A stretch of DNA of 64,000 bases, taken from the NCBI RefSeq assembly GCF_022267535.1, contig NZ_JAHNZV010000012.1, forward strand, positions 1 to 64,000. Reading direction: 5' to 3'. The stretch's first letter is position 1, and each line of letters begins with the position of its first letter. Source of the DNA: Psychromonas antarctica (GTDB taxonomy: Bacteria; Pseudomonadota; Gammaproteobacteria; Enterobacterales; Psychromonadaceae). Made by a program: the position numbers and the translations under genes. The notes under the pieces were generated by a model, which saw nothing but the letters and a program-made list of their open reading frames with translations, made no database searches and was not told the origin of the DNA. Below, piece by piece: positions 1 to 9,765 of this stretch.

Positions 1-1
1 G

Positions 2-382
2 AATATATCTAATGGGAAAGTTTATTCTATTGATTGTGAATCTAATATGGTGACATATCTGAAGAATCGATTTAGTCACGATAGCTTTCACAATGTCAAT
101 ATTATTCAATCGAGAATGGAAGATCCCTGTATTCCAGCGGATGTAGATATGGTTTTTGTTGCAAATACATACAGATTTATCAACAATCGCGCTGTATTTC
201 TACGTAATCTATATCAACAAGTTAAACAACATACGCAATTGATTTTTGTTGATTTTAAAGGCTGTCATGCTCGCGTATCGCCAGACATGGCAATAAATGA
301 AGTCCAACAAGCAGGGTTTAAGGTTGGTAATTTGGATATTAGCGGATGCCCTGATCATTACATTCTTACATTTAAAAAATAG
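2..382 (+). CDS. SAM-dependent class I methyltransferase, C-terminal part (5' end outside window)
   Basis: The frame is open to the left edge, so this is the last ~126 residues of a longer protein; the ATG at 47 is internal. The visible part begins GKVYSIDCE, which fits the strand carrying the acidic residue that binds SAM ribose in Rossmann-fold methyltransferases. It continues with a DMVFVANTYRFI segment and a late strand LIFVDFKG, as in ubiquinone/menaquinone-type or arsenite-type methyltransferases. The glycine-rich motif I must lie outside the window, so the substrate cannot be inferred. The gene is followed by a GC-rich hairpin at 424-449. The family call is fairly safe; a specific function is not. 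Confidence 0.7.
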   Translation, partial: NISNGKVYSIDCESNMVTYLKNRFSHDSFHNVNIIQSRMEDPCIPADVDMVFVANTYRFINNRAVFLRNLYQQVKQHTQLIFVDFKGCHARVSPDMAINEVQQAGFKVGNLDISGCPDHYILTFKK

Positions 383-423
383 ACGAGTAAATATTTTTGA
401 TTGCTTAACTTTATAAAATAGAG

Positions 424-449
424 CATCCCCCCCATCTTTGAGGGGGATG
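424..449. terminator. Hairpin after the methyltransferase gene
   Basis: CATCCCCC (424-431) pairs with GGGGGATG (442-449). It lies 42 bp after the methyltransferase stop. There is no clear T run on the + strand, so it may be a weak or factor-assisted terminator. Confidence 0.5.
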
Positions 450-802
450 ATACCCATATATGTGTTCTTCGACCTCGCGGGCGAAAATGCGCACAGAGTA
501 ATACTTTGGTGTTTTCATTACATGCTAATAGATTTACAAGAAAGACTCTAAGTTACAGTGTATGCCTAGACGCCACCAACTATTGCAAGCATCCCTTTTA
601 AAGCTGGCATTCCTAAGCATGAAATGATTCCTTGTGTTATTTGTTGATTAAAAAAAATTAACATAAAAGCTATGTTTCAATCTTAGATAACCTCACTTGT
701 AAATAAACGGTCGCGATGTTATTGCTTTATTGATGCAAAGGTCTGAGTTTTGAGCGTAAATAAAAAAACTGCATCCTCCAGATAGAGAGCCGTGGCTTTT
801 GT
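450..802. other. Intergenic gap between two converging genes
   Basis: About 350 bp between the hairpin after the methyltransferase gene and the 3' end of the LysR gene. I see no supported ORF, RNA gene or clear repeat here. Confidence 0.5.
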
Positions 803-1792
803 CTATGTCTCGGCCTGTCCACCTTGGTGTGACGGATTAACTTGGCTATGCGCTATACCATTTCTACTCATCTCTTTTTGCAATAGTGCTCGGCCATTGC
901 TTTCAATATGATTAAGAAATTTTGCAGCGATCAAGGTTTGACGTTTTGATTTAGACCAAACAAAAAACCAATGTGAATTGATTGGTAATTCTTTTATCGG
1001 TAAACGAACCAGTCCGCTTTGCCCACCATAAGTTAATGTATGCGCTGATAAAATTGAGATGCCAAGTTTGGACATCACAGAGTGTTTAATCGCCTCATTA
1101 CTCTCAATGGTCATTTTTACATTAATTTTCGCCTTATGCTGTTTTAAAAATTCTTCAATGGCATGGCGTGTACCGGAGCCTTTTTCGCGCATCAGAAAAG
1201 GTTCATTACATATATCCTTTAAGGTTAAGTCTTTCTTCCGAGCGATTGGATGATCTTCATGTGCTATTGCCACTAGAGGATTTGTTAAAAACTCGATACT
1301 CTCAGTTTCAATATCAGAAGGTGGATGGCTAAACACATAAAAATCGTCAACGCCTTGTTTAAGACGCTCAATGGTTTGCTCTCTATTGCCTATTTTTAAT
1401 TGAATGTCTATATCGGGGTATTGTTCTAAAAAAGGCCCTAACAAATGCGGGATAAAATATTTTGAAGTCGTCACCACTGCCAAGCGCAAGGTCCCTGATT
1501 TAAAATCTTTTATATTCCCCAATGACATATCAAGCCGGGCAAAACTATCGAGCACCTCCACTGCCGTTTTCACTAACGCCAAACCAATATCGGTAAACAA
1601 TAATTGCCTATTGGCATAGTTAAATAAACTTGATCCCATCGCCTGAGCAAGCTTTTTCATTTGTATTGATACGGTCGGCTGTGTCAAAAAGAGTGTTTTA
1701 GCCGCTTCTTTAATACTGCCTTTGTCATGAACTGCTAACAATATTTCGAGTTGTCTGATTGTCCCCACATGGGCATGAAGCCTGGATTTCAT
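803..1792 (-). CDS. LysR-family regulator, CbbR/RbcR-like subgroup
   Basis: A 329-residue LysR-type activator. An N-terminal winged helix-turn-helix covers about residues 10-70 (GSIKEAAKTLFLTQPTVS recognition region), followed by a LysR substrate-binding domain. The stretch GTLRLAVVTTSKYFIPHLL and the following KIGNREQ resemble CbbR/RbcR/CmpR, regulators of CO2 fixation and inorganic-carbon uptake genes; this subgroup call is from memory of the family. A strong ribosome site (GGGGGAG) precedes the ATG. The gene is divergent from purE, and a 23-bp dyad at 1818-1840 lies just upstream, a likely binding site for autoregulation and control of purEK and the SulP gene. The C-terminus has a ~25-residue polar tail. 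The effector ligand is unknown. Confidence 0.85.
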   Translation of the reverse strand: MKSRLHAHVGTIRQLEILLAVHDKGSIKEAAKTLFLTQPTVSIQMKKLAQAMGSSLFNYANRQLLFTDIGLALVKTAVEVLDSFARLDMSLGNIKDFKSGTLRLAVVTTSKYFIPHLLGPFLEQYPDIDIQLKIGNREQTIERLKQGVDDFYVFSHPPSDIETESIEFLTNPLVAIAHEDHPIARKKDLTLKDICNEPFLMREKGSGTRHAIEEFLKQHKAKINVKMTIESNEAIKHSVMSKLGISILSAHTLTYGGQSGLVRLPIKELPINSHWFFVWSKSKRQTLIAAKFLNHIESNGRALLQKEMSRNGIAHSQVNPSHQGGQAET

Positions 1793-1817
1793 ATCTCCCC
1801 CAAAGCAAATTAGACAT

Positions 1818-1840
1818 TTATCTATATAGGGTATAGGTAA
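1818..1840. promoter_or_regulatory. Putative LysR-type operator
   Basis: TTATCTATA (1818-1826) and TATAGGTAA (1832-1840) form a dyad with 8 of 9 positions paired around TAGGG. It is 26 bp upstream of the LysR start in the LysR/purE intergenic region, where autoregulatory LysR boxes usually lie. Confidence 0.45.
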
Positions 1841-1955
1841 TATCTATTTATATCTATTCATTATTTTTGCCATAATAGTTAAGCAATAGACTAGGGTATT
1901 GAAGGGCATGCCATTTTACGCAGCAATTACTCAGCGGATAACAGGATAATAATCA

Positions 1956-2435
1956 ATGAAAAATATGAAAGTTGCCATTATTATGGGTTCACAGTCGGAT
2001 TGGCCGGTGATGAAAAATGCCACCACTGTGCTTGAGGCCTTAGACCTTGAATACGATGCGATGGTCGTTTCAGCACATAGGACACCAGAGAGGCTATATA
2101 AATTTGCAGAAAATGCACCGCAACAGTACAGCGTTATTATTGCAGGTGCTGGTGGTGCAGCACATTTACCCGGCATGACGGCCGCATTAACATGGTTACC
2201 TGTTATTGGTGTACCGGTGATGAGTAAAGCGTTAAAGGGAATGGACAGTTTATTATCCATTGTGCAAATGCCCAAAGGCGTTGCGGTTGCCACACAAGGT
2301 ATTGGTGAAGCTGGCGCTTTTAATGCTGGCTTGTTGGCTGCACAAATCCTGGCGATCAACGACCGCGAACTTCAAGGTAAATTAAAGGCATGGCGAGCAA
2401 AACAAAGTGACAGCGTTTCTTGGGAGGTAGAGTGA
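1956..2435 (+). CDS. purE: N5-carboxyaminoimidazole ribonucleotide mutase
   Basis: PurE moves the carboxyl group of N5-CAIR to give CAIR in de novo purine synthesis. The 159 residues show the class I PurE hallmarks in order: GSQSDWPVM near the N-terminus, SAHRTPERL with the catalytic histidine, [12 protein letters not shown], and the [17 protein letters not shown] loop. The length fits bacterial PurE (160-170). A second ATG at 1965 is possible, but the GGA at 1943-1945 favours 1956. The stop codon overlaps the purK start by one base (TGATG), so the two are translationally coupled. Confidence 0.97.
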   Translation: MKNMKVAIIMGSQSDWPVMKNATTVLEALDLEYDAMVVSAHRTPERLYKFAENAPQQYSVIIAGAGGAAHLPGMTAALTWLPVIGVPVMSKALKGMDSLLSIVQMPKGVAVATQGIGEAGAFNAGLLAAQILAINDRELQGKLKAWRAKQSDSVSWEVE

Positions 2436-3571
2436 TGCGCATAGCAATTGTAGGCTGCGGACAACTATCTCGCATGTTGGCGCTAGCGGGCCTCCCTTTA
2501 GGTATAAAATTTAGCTTTATTAAAGAGACTGAACAGCAACTAAGTGATTGTGTGGATGGTTTAGGCACGGTTGTTTCTCTTCCTCGAAATTGGCATCAAA
2601 TTGCGGATATTAATGCACTGTATATTGCTTTGGGGAAACCGGATTGTATCACCGTTGAAAAAGAGCAAGTGGATGTAAAACTGCTGCAAGCGTTTCAACC
2701 CTATTGTCATGTTTTTCCAAATCCTGAAGCGATTATTGCTTGCCAAAATAGACATTATGAAAAACAATTGCTAGAAAAGTTAGCCATTCCCACCTCCCCT
2801 TTTGTTTATTCACTCTCCGCCAACAAAACGCTGAGAACGTTGCCATTACCTTTGGTCGTTAAATCCTGCCGTGATGGCTACGATGGTAAACATCAGTGGG
2901 TTTTAAAAACAGCTGAAGATGTGCAACATTTTGACAGCTTAAACATTCAAGATTATATTATTGAAAAATGGATAAAGTTTGAGCGAGAAATATCACTTGT
3001 CTCTGTACGCGCTAAAAATGGCGATGTTGCACATTATCCTTTGACAGATAATACCCATGAAAAAGGCATATTAAAACAATCAACGGCCCCCGCGCTTGAA
3101 CTCAATCATACCCTAACGTTGCAAGCGCATGCTTATATGGAAAGCTTGTTAACAGAGTTGGATTATGTCGGCGTCATGGCGATGGAATGTTTTGTTATTA
3201 ATGATCAGTTAATGATCAATGAATTAGCTCCGCGCGTTCATAATAGCGGCCATTGGACACAAGTAGGCAGTGTTACTTGCCAATTTGAAAATCATATCAG
3301 AGCCCTGACTGGTTTAGTCTTAGGTAGTACAAAACTGCTTGGCCATGTTGGCATGATTAATCTTATCGGTACTGAAAAACCGCCATTTGAATCACTTTCC
3401 GCTTCATCTAAATTATATTGGTACAACAAGTCAGTCCAAGCGCAACGAAAATTAGGCCATGTCAATTTTCTAGCGAGCGACAAGGAAGAACTGAGCCGAC
3501 AAATGAATGATTTTAAACGCTCGATTTGCTTTGAGGATGGTAAATATTTTCCGCAAGTGGAGAGTAATTAA
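2435..3571 (+). CDS. purK: N5-carboxyaminoimidazole ribonucleotide synthase
   Basis: ATP-grasp enzyme that joins AIR and bicarbonate to make N5-CAIR, the substrate of PurE. The protein has 378 residues with the start at ATG 2435, which overlaps the purE stop and sits after a GGGAGG site; a TTG at 2420 would also be in frame but lacks its own ribosome site. The N-terminal nucleotide-binding motif is IAIVGCGQLSRML. Around residues 140-260 are the ATP-grasp signatures (VVKSCRDGYDGKHQWV, EKWIKFEREISLV), and ELAPRVHNSGHWT marks the metal/ATP site. It is slightly longer than E. coli PurK (355). Confidence 0.95.
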   Translation: MRIAIVGCGQLSRMLALAGLPLGIKFSFIKETEQQLSDCVDGLGTVVSLPRNWHQIADINALYIALGKPDCITVEKEQVDVKLLQAFQPYCHVFPNPEAIIACQNRHYEKQLLEKLAIPTSPFVYSLSANKTLRTLPLPLVVKSCRDGYDGKHQWVLKTAEDVQHFDSLNIQDYIIEKWIKFEREISLVSVRAKNGDVAHYPLTDNTHEKGILKQSTAPALELNHTLTLQAHAYMESLLTELDYVGVMAMECFVINDQLMINELAPRVHNSGHWTQVGSVTCQFENHIRALTGLVLGSTKLLGHVGMINLIGTEKPPFESLSASSKLYWYNKSVQAQRKLGHVNFLASDKEELSRQMNDFKRSICFEDGKYFPQVESN

Positions 3572-3660
3572 ATAATAATCTATGCAAATAAACTGTTTTT
3601 TATAAAGGTTTATTTTCCCTCTCTGTCAGTTGATTTGCTTTTTTAGTAGGAGTTTGGACT

Positions 3661-5313
3661 TTGCCTGATAATCGTTTTAAAGAGATGAATATCAAAGGAG
3701 ATCTGTTTGGCGGTGTAACCACTGCCATCATCTCTTTACCATTAGCGCTGGCATTTGGTGTTGCATCTGGGGCGGGGGCTGAAGCAGGACTTTGGGGAGC
3801 GATTTTGGTGGGCTTGTTTGCCGCTTTGTTCGGTGGTTCATCTAGTCTTATTTCTGAGCCCACTGGCCCTATGACTGTCATTATGACGGCCATATTAACC
3901 AGTATGATGGCTAAGTATCCAGAAACAGGTATAGCGATGTCATTTACAGTGGTAATGATGGCGGGCGCTTTTCAAATTCTCATTGGCACACTTAAGCTCG
4001 GGAAATACATCACTTTAATGCCCTATAGCGTGATTTCTGGTTTTATGTCAGGCATTGGTGTTATTTTGATTATATTACAGCTGTCTCCTCTGCTAGGACA
4101 CGCTTCCCCCTCTGGTGGAGTAATGGGAACTTTGTCAGCACTGCCTGAGACCTTCTTGAATATGAAGTTCAGTGAGTTGTTTTTAGGCTTACTCACATTG
4201 GCTATTTTGTTTTTATTCCCTAACGCGTATCGAAAATATATTCCCGCTCAACTGGTTGCTTTGATTGCAGTTACCTTGCTGTCTGTGATTTTTCTTAGTA
4301 ACGAAGATATTCGTAGAATTGGTGAAATACCAGCAGGTTTACCTTCCTTTGTTATTCCTCAATTTGATACTGAAATATTTACCACCATGCTACTCGATGC
4401 TTTAGTACTTGGCACACTCGGCTGTATCGACACCTTATTAACAGCGGTTATTGGTGATTCATTAACCCGTAAAGAACATGACTCCGACAAAGAACTGCGC
4501 GGTCAAGGTATTGCCAATATGATATCCGGTTTGTTTGGTGCGCTGCCCGGCGCGGGCGCGACAATGGGGACGGTAACCAATATTCAAGTTGGTGCTCGTT
4601 CACCCGCATCGGGAATAATTCGCGCTTTAGTGCTTGCCCTAGTGGTACTCGTCGCTGGCGGGCTAACCGAACCGATTCCAATGGCAGTGTTGGCAGCTAT
4701 CGCAGTCTATGTCGGTTTTAACATTCTCGATTGGAGTTTTATTCAACGCGCACACAAAGTCAGCGTGCAAGGCATGGTTATCATGTATGGCGTTATGCTG
4801 TTAACTGTTTTTGTCGATTTAATTGTCGCCGTTGGACTTGGAGTATTTATTTCTAACATTATTATTATAGAGCGACTCAGTAGAGAGCAAGTGCGTCAAG
4901 TCAAAGCGATAAGTGATGCCGATGATGACGATGTGCCACTGACCGACAGCGAACGAGCTTTGCTGGAGAGAGCAAATGGCAAAGTGCTGTTTTTCTACCT
5001 ATCTGGGCCGATGATCTTTAGTGTATCGAAAGCAATCTCTCGTCAACACAGTCGAATTGCTGACTATGACGCCATGATTATTGATTTAACTGATGTCCCC
5101 ATGATTGATGTAACGGTCGGACTAGCCCTTGAAAATGCGATCAAAGATGCACAAGATAGCAACTGTGAAGTTTTCTTATTATGTCCAAATGAACACACTC
5201 GTCAGCAATTGCAGAAATTTAACGTCTTAAGTCTGGTCATGAATAACAACACTTATTTGCTTCGTTACGATGCATTACAGGCGGCATTAACGTATGTAGA
5301 AAATGAACGATAA
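3661..5313 (+). CDS. SulP-family anion transporter with STAS domain (possible bicarbonate transporter)
   Basis: A 550-residue inner-membrane protein with many hydrophobic helices from about residue 10 to 410 and a C-terminal STAS domain (about 430-550, core AMIIDLTDVPMIDVTVG). The start is TTG, chosen because AGGAG at 3648-3652 is 8 bases upstream; an ATG at 3688 is less well placed. SulP proteins carry sulfate, bicarbonate or other anions. Here the gene follows purEK by 89 bp and lies near a CbbR-like regulator. PurK consumes bicarbonate, so a BicA-like bicarbonate role is plausible, but this is inference. Sulfate or organic anions cannot be excluded. Confidence 0.88.
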   Translation: MPDNRFKEMNIKGDLFGGVTTAIISLPLALAFGVASGAGAEAGLWGAILVGLFAALFGGSSSLISEPTGPMTVIMTAILTSMMAKYPETGIAMSFTVVMMAGAFQILIGTLKLGKYITLMPYSVISGFMSGIGVILIILQLSPLLGHASPSGGVMGTLSALPETFLNMKFSELFLGLLTLAILFLFPNAYRKYIPAQLVALIAVTLLSVIFLSNEDIRRIGEIPAGLPSFVIPQFDTEIFTTMLLDALVLGTLGCIDTLLTAVIGDSLTRKEHDSDKELRGQGIANMISGLFGALPGAGATMGTVTNIQVGARSPASGIIRALVLALVVLVAGGLTEPIPMAVLAAIAVYVGFNILDWSFIQRAHKVSVQGMVIMYGVMLLTVFVDLIVAVGLGVFISNIIIIERLSREQVRQVKAISDADDDDVPLTDSERALLERANGKVLFFYLSGPMIFSVSKAISRQHSRIADYDAMIIDLTDVPMIDVTVGLALENAIKDAQDSNCEVFLLCPNEHTRQQLQKFNVLSLVMNNNTYLLRYDALQAALTYVENER

Positions 5314-5411
5314 ATTGAAAGCTTTATTTATCAGACGTTACTTTTTACTAAAGCATCATTAACTCAATTGATTTTATTTTTATAGATATCGACCAATATT
5401 GCACTTGTAAT

Positions 5412-5450
5412 AAATCGAGCGAAGAGATTACATTGTTCTCTGCTCGATTT
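5412..5450. terminator. Bidirectional terminator between the SulP gene and malE
   Basis: AAATCGAGC (5412-5420) pairs with GCTCGATTT (5442-5450), extended by AGAG/CTCT after a 2-base bulge. T-rich sequence follows on the right and an A-rich stretch precedes it on the left, so it can serve both converging genes. Confidence 0.75.
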
Positions 5451-5504
5451 GATTTTTATTAATAACAGAATTTATTTAGAACAGTTTTTGCTATTTTGTA
5501 TTGA

Positions 5505-6677
5505 TTATTGCAACATTCGTTTTTCAACTGTCGCCAGTGCTTCTTCGATAGATTGACGGCCAGTAATGACATTACCAATGGCTGCTTTTTGTCCAAACCA
5601 AAATGGCATCATTTGCGGTATGTTTGGCATAACGTCTCCTATTTTCGCATTTTGAATAGTGACCATCACGCGAGGATCCTTGCTTAACTCCTTCTGAAAA
5701 CTTTTTAGAGCGGGTGCACCAATAGGGGCGTATTGATTCATATATCTCAGCCCATCATCCGTAAGGAGGTAATTCTCAATAAACTCTTTAGCTAAATCAC
5801 TATTAGGGGATGCTGTACTAATTCCAGCAGTTAAAATACCAACGAAAGGACGAGAAGGTTTACCGTTTAATTTAGGGAGAACAGCTAAACCATAATTAAT
5901 GCCAGATTTATCTAAATTTTTCCATGACCATGGGCCATTAACTGTCATTGCAACCTCACCTTTATTAAAGGCAGATTCAGCATTTGCATAATCAGCGTCT
6001 GAAGAAATAATTTTTTGGTCAACTAATTTTTTAACAAATGCCATTGACTGGTTCGCACCTTTATTGTTCACCCCTACGTCCTTAGCATCAAATCCGTTGG
6101 CTGTTATTTTAAAGGCATATCCACCATTCGCAGAAAGAATAGGCCAAGTGAAGAAAGGTGATTGTATATCCCATATTATGGCTTTCTTATCACCTGACAT
6201 GGACTTATCTATGGCAAAAACATCTTCCCAATTTTCCATTGGTTTGGACATTAAATCTTTGTTGTATATAAGCGATAATGTTTCAGCTGAGATGGGGTAA
6301 CCGAAATACTTTCCTTTATATTTTAAGGCGCTCCATGTGTAGCTATCGAATTTAGATTTAAAATCATTACTTGGAGAAACTTCCCGGACTAATCCGGCTT
6401 CCGCATAACCACCAAAACGATCATGTGCAAAAATCATGATGTCAGGACCACTACCTGTCGAGGCGACTTGCGGGAATTTATTTTCTAATTCGGATGGGTG
6501 CTCTACGTTAACCTTTACCCCCGTATCTTGTTCAAATTTTTTGCCTATTTCCATAATGCCATTATAGCCTTTATCAGCAGGAGCCCACACTGTAATCACA
6601 TTATCACTAAATGCATTGACGGGGAGGGAACCAATAGCCAAAAGACCAGAGATAGCAACTATCGATAGTTTTCTCAT
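5505..6677 (-). CDS. malE: Maltose/maltodextrin-binding periplasmic protein
   Basis: Substrate-binding protein of the maltose ABC transporter. The 390-residue protein starts at the ATG at 6675-6677, behind an AAGGAAA site; a longer in-frame start at 6725 would add 16 residues ahead of the signal peptide. The signal peptide is [22 protein letters not shown], likely cut after residue 22. The mature protein follows E. coli MalE closely: [63 protein letters not shown] and [10 protein letters not shown]. It is the last gene of a leftward unit, 37 bp after the GH13 amylase gene. No malF, malG or malK is nearby, so the permease must be elsewhere. Confidence 0.93.
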   Translation of the reverse strand: MRKLSIVAISGLLAIGSLPVNAFSDNVITVWAPADKGYNGIMEIGKKFEQDTGVKVNVEHPSELENKFPQVASTGSGPDIMIFAHDRFGGYAEAGLVREVSPSNDFKSKFDSYTWSALKYKGKYFGYPISAETLSLIYNKDLMSKPMENWEDVFAIDKSMSGDKKAIIWDIQSPFFTWPILSANGGYAFKITANGFDAKDVGVNNKGANQSMAFVKKLVDQKIISSDADYANAESAFNKGEVAMTVNGPWSWKNLDKSGINYGLAVLPKLNGKPSRPFVGILTAGISTASPNSDLAKEFIENYLLTDDGLRYMNQYAPIGAPALKSFQKELSKDPRVMVTIQNAKIGDVMPNIPQMMPFWFGQKAAIGNVITGRQSIEEALATVEKRMLQ

Positions 6678-6714
6678 TGTAAATTTCCTTTTAAATTGTA
6701 AATAGAATGTAACA

Positions 6715-7980
6715 TTAAATGTCACTTTGGTTGGAAGTGGTGATTTTATATTCGAACGGCTTAAGCTTTATCTCTTGTAAAAGCTTCTTTGAGTAAAACT
6801 GTTGATTTCTGTCAGAAAGGTTAATCATGACGACAATACTATTTTTATCTTTTTCACGACTAAAACAAAAAACAGTATCACTAGTTTCTTCTAATACCTG
6901 TGTTTTTGCTCCGTATTGCCCATTCCATAATGCCGGGTTATTTTTCTTTAGCATGAGTAATTGCTTGTAGAAATCATCGTATTGAAATGCTTTCCAATTA
7001 ATATCCTCTTTTGCAAAAAAAGATAGCTGTTTATCAAGGCCTGATTCTTGCCCACTATAAATTAGTGGCATCCCTAACAAAGTCATAGCCAACACTGAAT
7101 ATGCTTTGAATGCATGCCCATACAATTTCGTATCGCACTCATCCCAACTATTTTTATCGTGATTGGTGGTAAAAGCCATTCGGTAGGCATCTTCAGGATA
7201 TTCCATGGCAGATAATTCGACATGTTCTCGAATCGCTAATGCTGTACTTTTCCCCTTAACAATGTTACTCATTACATCATACAATCCCCAGTCGTAGGTC
7301 ATATCGAAGGCCTTGTTATGTAGCTCTGGAGATGACCATTCAGCAAGCATAAAAATAGGTTTAATACTGTCTAACTCTGCTCTTGCCTTTTCCCAAAATT
7401 TAACTGGTACTAATCCAGCCACATCACAACGGTAACCATCTATGCCAACAAACTTCACCCAATAACTTAGCGCATTTATCATGGCATCCCACAATTTTGG
7501 GTGTTTGTAATCGAGGCCGACTACATCATCCCAGTACTCAAGTTCTTTGCCGTTATCATAAATGTAAGAATGAATTTCACCTTTTTCATTTTTTTTATAC
7601 CACTCTGGATGCTCCGTTACCCAGCAATTATCCCAGGCCGTGTGATTAGCAACCCAATCAATCAAAACATACATCCCCATGGAATGTATCTCTTGCACAA
7701 GGGCTTTGAAATCGTCAAGTGAACCAAATTCAGGATTTACTTGGTAGTAATCTTTAACAGAGTAACCGCTGCCTAAAGTACCTTTGCGATTTTTTATTCC
7801 CACGGGATGAATAGGCATAAACCACAAAATATCAACACCCATTTTTTTCAATCTTGGCAAATGACTTCTAAATGCGTTAAACGTTCCCTCTGGCGTAAAT
7901 TGACGAATATTCACTTCATAAATATTGGCGGCTTTAGACCATTCCACATGCTCAAATTGATATTCTTTGGTTCTACTCAT
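6715..7980 (-). CDS. GH13 alpha-amylase family glycosidase, cytoplasmic
   Basis: A 421-residue GH13 enzyme. The conserved regions are visible: DWVANH (residues 108-113), GYRCDVAG with nucleophile Asp186, MLAEWS with acid/base Glu214, and TTNHDKNS with Asp275. There is no signal peptide, so it probably acts in the cytoplasm on maltodextrins or similar alpha-glucans brought in by the MalE system encoded directly downstream. The C-terminal all-beta domain is short (about residues 345-421). The exact specificity (amylase, maltodextrin glucosidase, cyclomaltodextrinase) cannot be told from motifs. A GGAA site precedes the ATG. Likely cotranscribed with the LacI gene upstream (92-bp gap). Confidence 0.9.
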   Translation of the reverse strand: MSRTKEYQFEHVEWSKAANIYEVNIRQFTPEGTFNAFRSHLPRLKKMGVDILWFMPIHPVGIKNRKGTLGSGYSVKDYYQVNPEFGSLDDFKALVQEIHSMGMYVLIDWVANHTAWDNCWVTEHPEWYKKNEKGEIHSYIYDNGKELEYWDDVVGLDYKHPKLWDAMINALSYWVKFVGIDGYRCDVAGLVPVKFWEKARAELDSIKPIFMLAEWSSPELHNKAFDMTYDWGLYDVMSNIVKGKSTALAIREHVELSAMEYPEDAYRMAFTTNHDKNSWDECDTKLYGHAFKAYSVLAMTLLGMPLIYSGQESGLDKQLSFFAKEDINWKAFQYDDFYKQLLMLKKNNPALWNGQYGAKTQVLEETSDTVFCFSREKDKNSIVVMINLSDRNQQFYSKKLLQEIKLKPFEYKITTSNQSDI

Positions 7981-8072
7981 TTCTTATTTCCTAGTATTAA
8001 TAATATGTCTAAGCAACTCTTAAAGGATTGTTATGTTCTTTTATTGATGGTGCTAACTAACTGATCGTGTGT

Positions 8073-9119
8073 CTAAATATCTTCTTGATGGGCGACGCCA
8101 ATGGATTTCCTAACCACTAATTCAACAGGTGCTATTGTTTGTAAGTTTTTCGGTTCAACACCGGAAAGAATGGCGACAATAGTATCCGCGAGTGGTTTGC
8201 ACGAATCAGTAAATGGGGAACGAGTGACGGCAAGAGGAGGAGTAAAATTCTCTGTTTTCAAATGTGCGATAACATCATCATGCGCGATAACGGATAGATC
8301 TTTACCTATGATAATACCGAGCTCTTTTGCGGCAAGATAAAGCCCATATGCTTGGCTAACACTCGAACAAACTACCGCTGTTGGAATTAAATCTGAGCAG
8401 CTGTTTTTATCTTTAAACCATTCGATAGCCGCTTTATACCCCTCCTCTTCTGCCATTGGTCGATTAACAATGAATGAATCTGCAATATCTATTCCTCGTT
8501 CTTTCATTGTGTTTTTAAAGCCTTCCTCTCTTTGAGCAGAGAAAGCGAAATGAGAAGGTGCATTAAGCATGGCAATTCGTTTATGGCCGAGATCGGCGAG
8601 TAAGTTAACAGACTGAGAAGCTGCACCTTCGTTATCAATATCAAAATAGGCATAATCAACTTCTTTATCAGTGCGACCATGCACTACAAAAGGAAAGTCT
8701 TGTTCTAACAAATATTTTATTCGTTCATCATTCACATCAGGTGCTTTAATGATCACACCATCGATAGCTCGGCTGGATACAAATCGTTTAAATGACTCAA
8801 GGGCCTTGCCTTTACGTGCGGAGTTGATCAGTAAATCATAATCAGAATCGCCTAAGTGATGACTGATATTCGCAAGCTCCTCTACATACGTAGGAGCATT
8901 AATTAATTCGTCTGGTGAATGCAACACAATGCCAATCATACGAGAGCGTCCCGTAGCTAACTTGCGAGCATTTGCATTTGCCTGATACCCCAATTCACTG
9001 GCAGCATTTAATACGCGCAGCCTCGTTTTATCACCCACTTCAGGGAAACCGTTAAGGGCCCTGCTAACAGTTGCCTGAGATAGATTGAGATATTGAGCAA
9101 GAGATTTTAGTGTTGTCAT
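8073..9119 (-). CDS. LacI-family transcriptional repressor of the maltodextrin unit
   Basis: A 348-residue LacI/GalR-type repressor. An N-terminal helix-turn-helix (TLKSLAQYLNLSQATVSRALNG) and hinge (ANARKLATGRSRMIGI) are followed by a periplasmic-binding-protein-like effector domain. It resembles AglR-type regulators of alpha-glucoside use, and the downstream amylase and malE genes support maltose or maltodextrin as effector. An AAGGAA site precedes the ATG. Two palindromes with the core AAGCGCTT lie at 9137-9150 and 9236-9249, the typical LacI-family operator type, 18 and 117 bp from the start codon, which suggests autoregulation with possible looping. Confidence 0.92.
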   Translation of the reverse strand: MTTLKSLAQYLNLSQATVSRALNGFPEVGDKTRLRVLNAASELGYQANANARKLATGRSRMIGIVLHSPDELINAPTYVEELANISHHLGDSDYDLLINSARKGKALESFKRFVSSRAIDGVIIKAPDVNDERIKYLLEQDFPFVVHGRTDKEVDYAYFDIDNEGAASQSVNLLADLGHKRIAMLNAPSHFAFSAQREEGFKNTMKERGIDIADSFIVNRPMAEEEGYKAAIEWFKDKNSCSDLIPTAVVCSSVSQAYGLYLAAKELGIIIGKDLSVIAHDDVIAHLKTENFTPPLAVTRSPFTDSCKPLADTIVAILSGVEPKNLQTIAPVELVVRKSIGVAHQEDI

Positions 9120-9136
9120 GATGATTCCTTTTATTT

Positions 9137-9150
9137 TTAAAGCGCTTTAA
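9137..9150. promoter_or_regulatory. LacI-type operator 1
   Basis: TTAAAGCGCTTTAA is a perfect 14-bp palindrome 18 bp upstream of the LacI-family gene, matching the AANCGNTT-centred operators of this family. Confidence 0.75.
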
Positions 9151-9235
9151 ATTTAACAAAGAAAATATTTAATTCAATAAGCGAAGTCTTAGTATGTGAC
9201 CTTGATCTTAAAGGGATTGATTGATTTGAAATTAT

Positions 9236-9249
9236 TTGAAGCGCTTTAA
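9236..9249. promoter_or_regulatory. LacI-type operator 2
   Basis: TTGAAGCGCTTTAA differs at one position from operator 1 and is centred 99 bp from it. The pair could hold a repressor tetramer or two dimers across the promoter. Confidence 0.65.
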
Positions 9250-9765
9250 ATAAATTCCTGATTATTAAACTGTACTATAAATTCGATGCGGGACGTATAA
9301 ACAAAGCTTCTTCGCAATTGCGTTTTCTTTCAAATTTTTAATATAAGAATTCCGCTTTTAATAGCGAATAGAGGATAAAATACAAAAACGCAGCGTCATA
9401 ATTCGATGAAGTCATATCCTTTGAATAGCTAAAGCATATATCCGAGGAAAGATTACCATCAGGCTGTTAACGTTATTTAGGGTGATGTCTTTCGAAGATT
9501 ATACGGATTTGATGTAAGAGACCATGGTCGTATATCCATTATCATGGTGTTGTTATCTGACATCTATTTTTTACTGCGTTTGTATTTCTTAGTATGGTAG
9601 CGGTATTGTTGTTAATTTTTAGATGAAGAGCGCTAAATTGAATAAATTTTCATCAACAAAGAGGCTAAGCAAGCAACGACATATGGGTTAAAACAACAGT
9701 TAGATCAGATAAAGCATGATTAAAAACGCACAGTAACAACAAATTGATGCCGACTCCACGTTATG
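9250..9765. other. Gap with no supported gene
   Basis: About 515 bp between the LacI operators and the 3' end of the TetR gene. I see no supported ORF. A short run ending at 9722 would read TTYGLKQQLDQIKHD but opens only 20 codons earlier, so it may be a decayed gene end or chance. Confidence 0.4.

Noticed and set aside
2420-2434. TTG start five codons upstream of the purK ATG
   Set aside because: Lies within the ribosome site GGGAGG; ATG 2435 overlaps the purE stop and is correctly spaced.
9640-9722. Short frame ending TTYGLKQQLDQIKHD
   Set aside because: Only 20 codons open, without start or ribosome site; possibly a decayed gene end.
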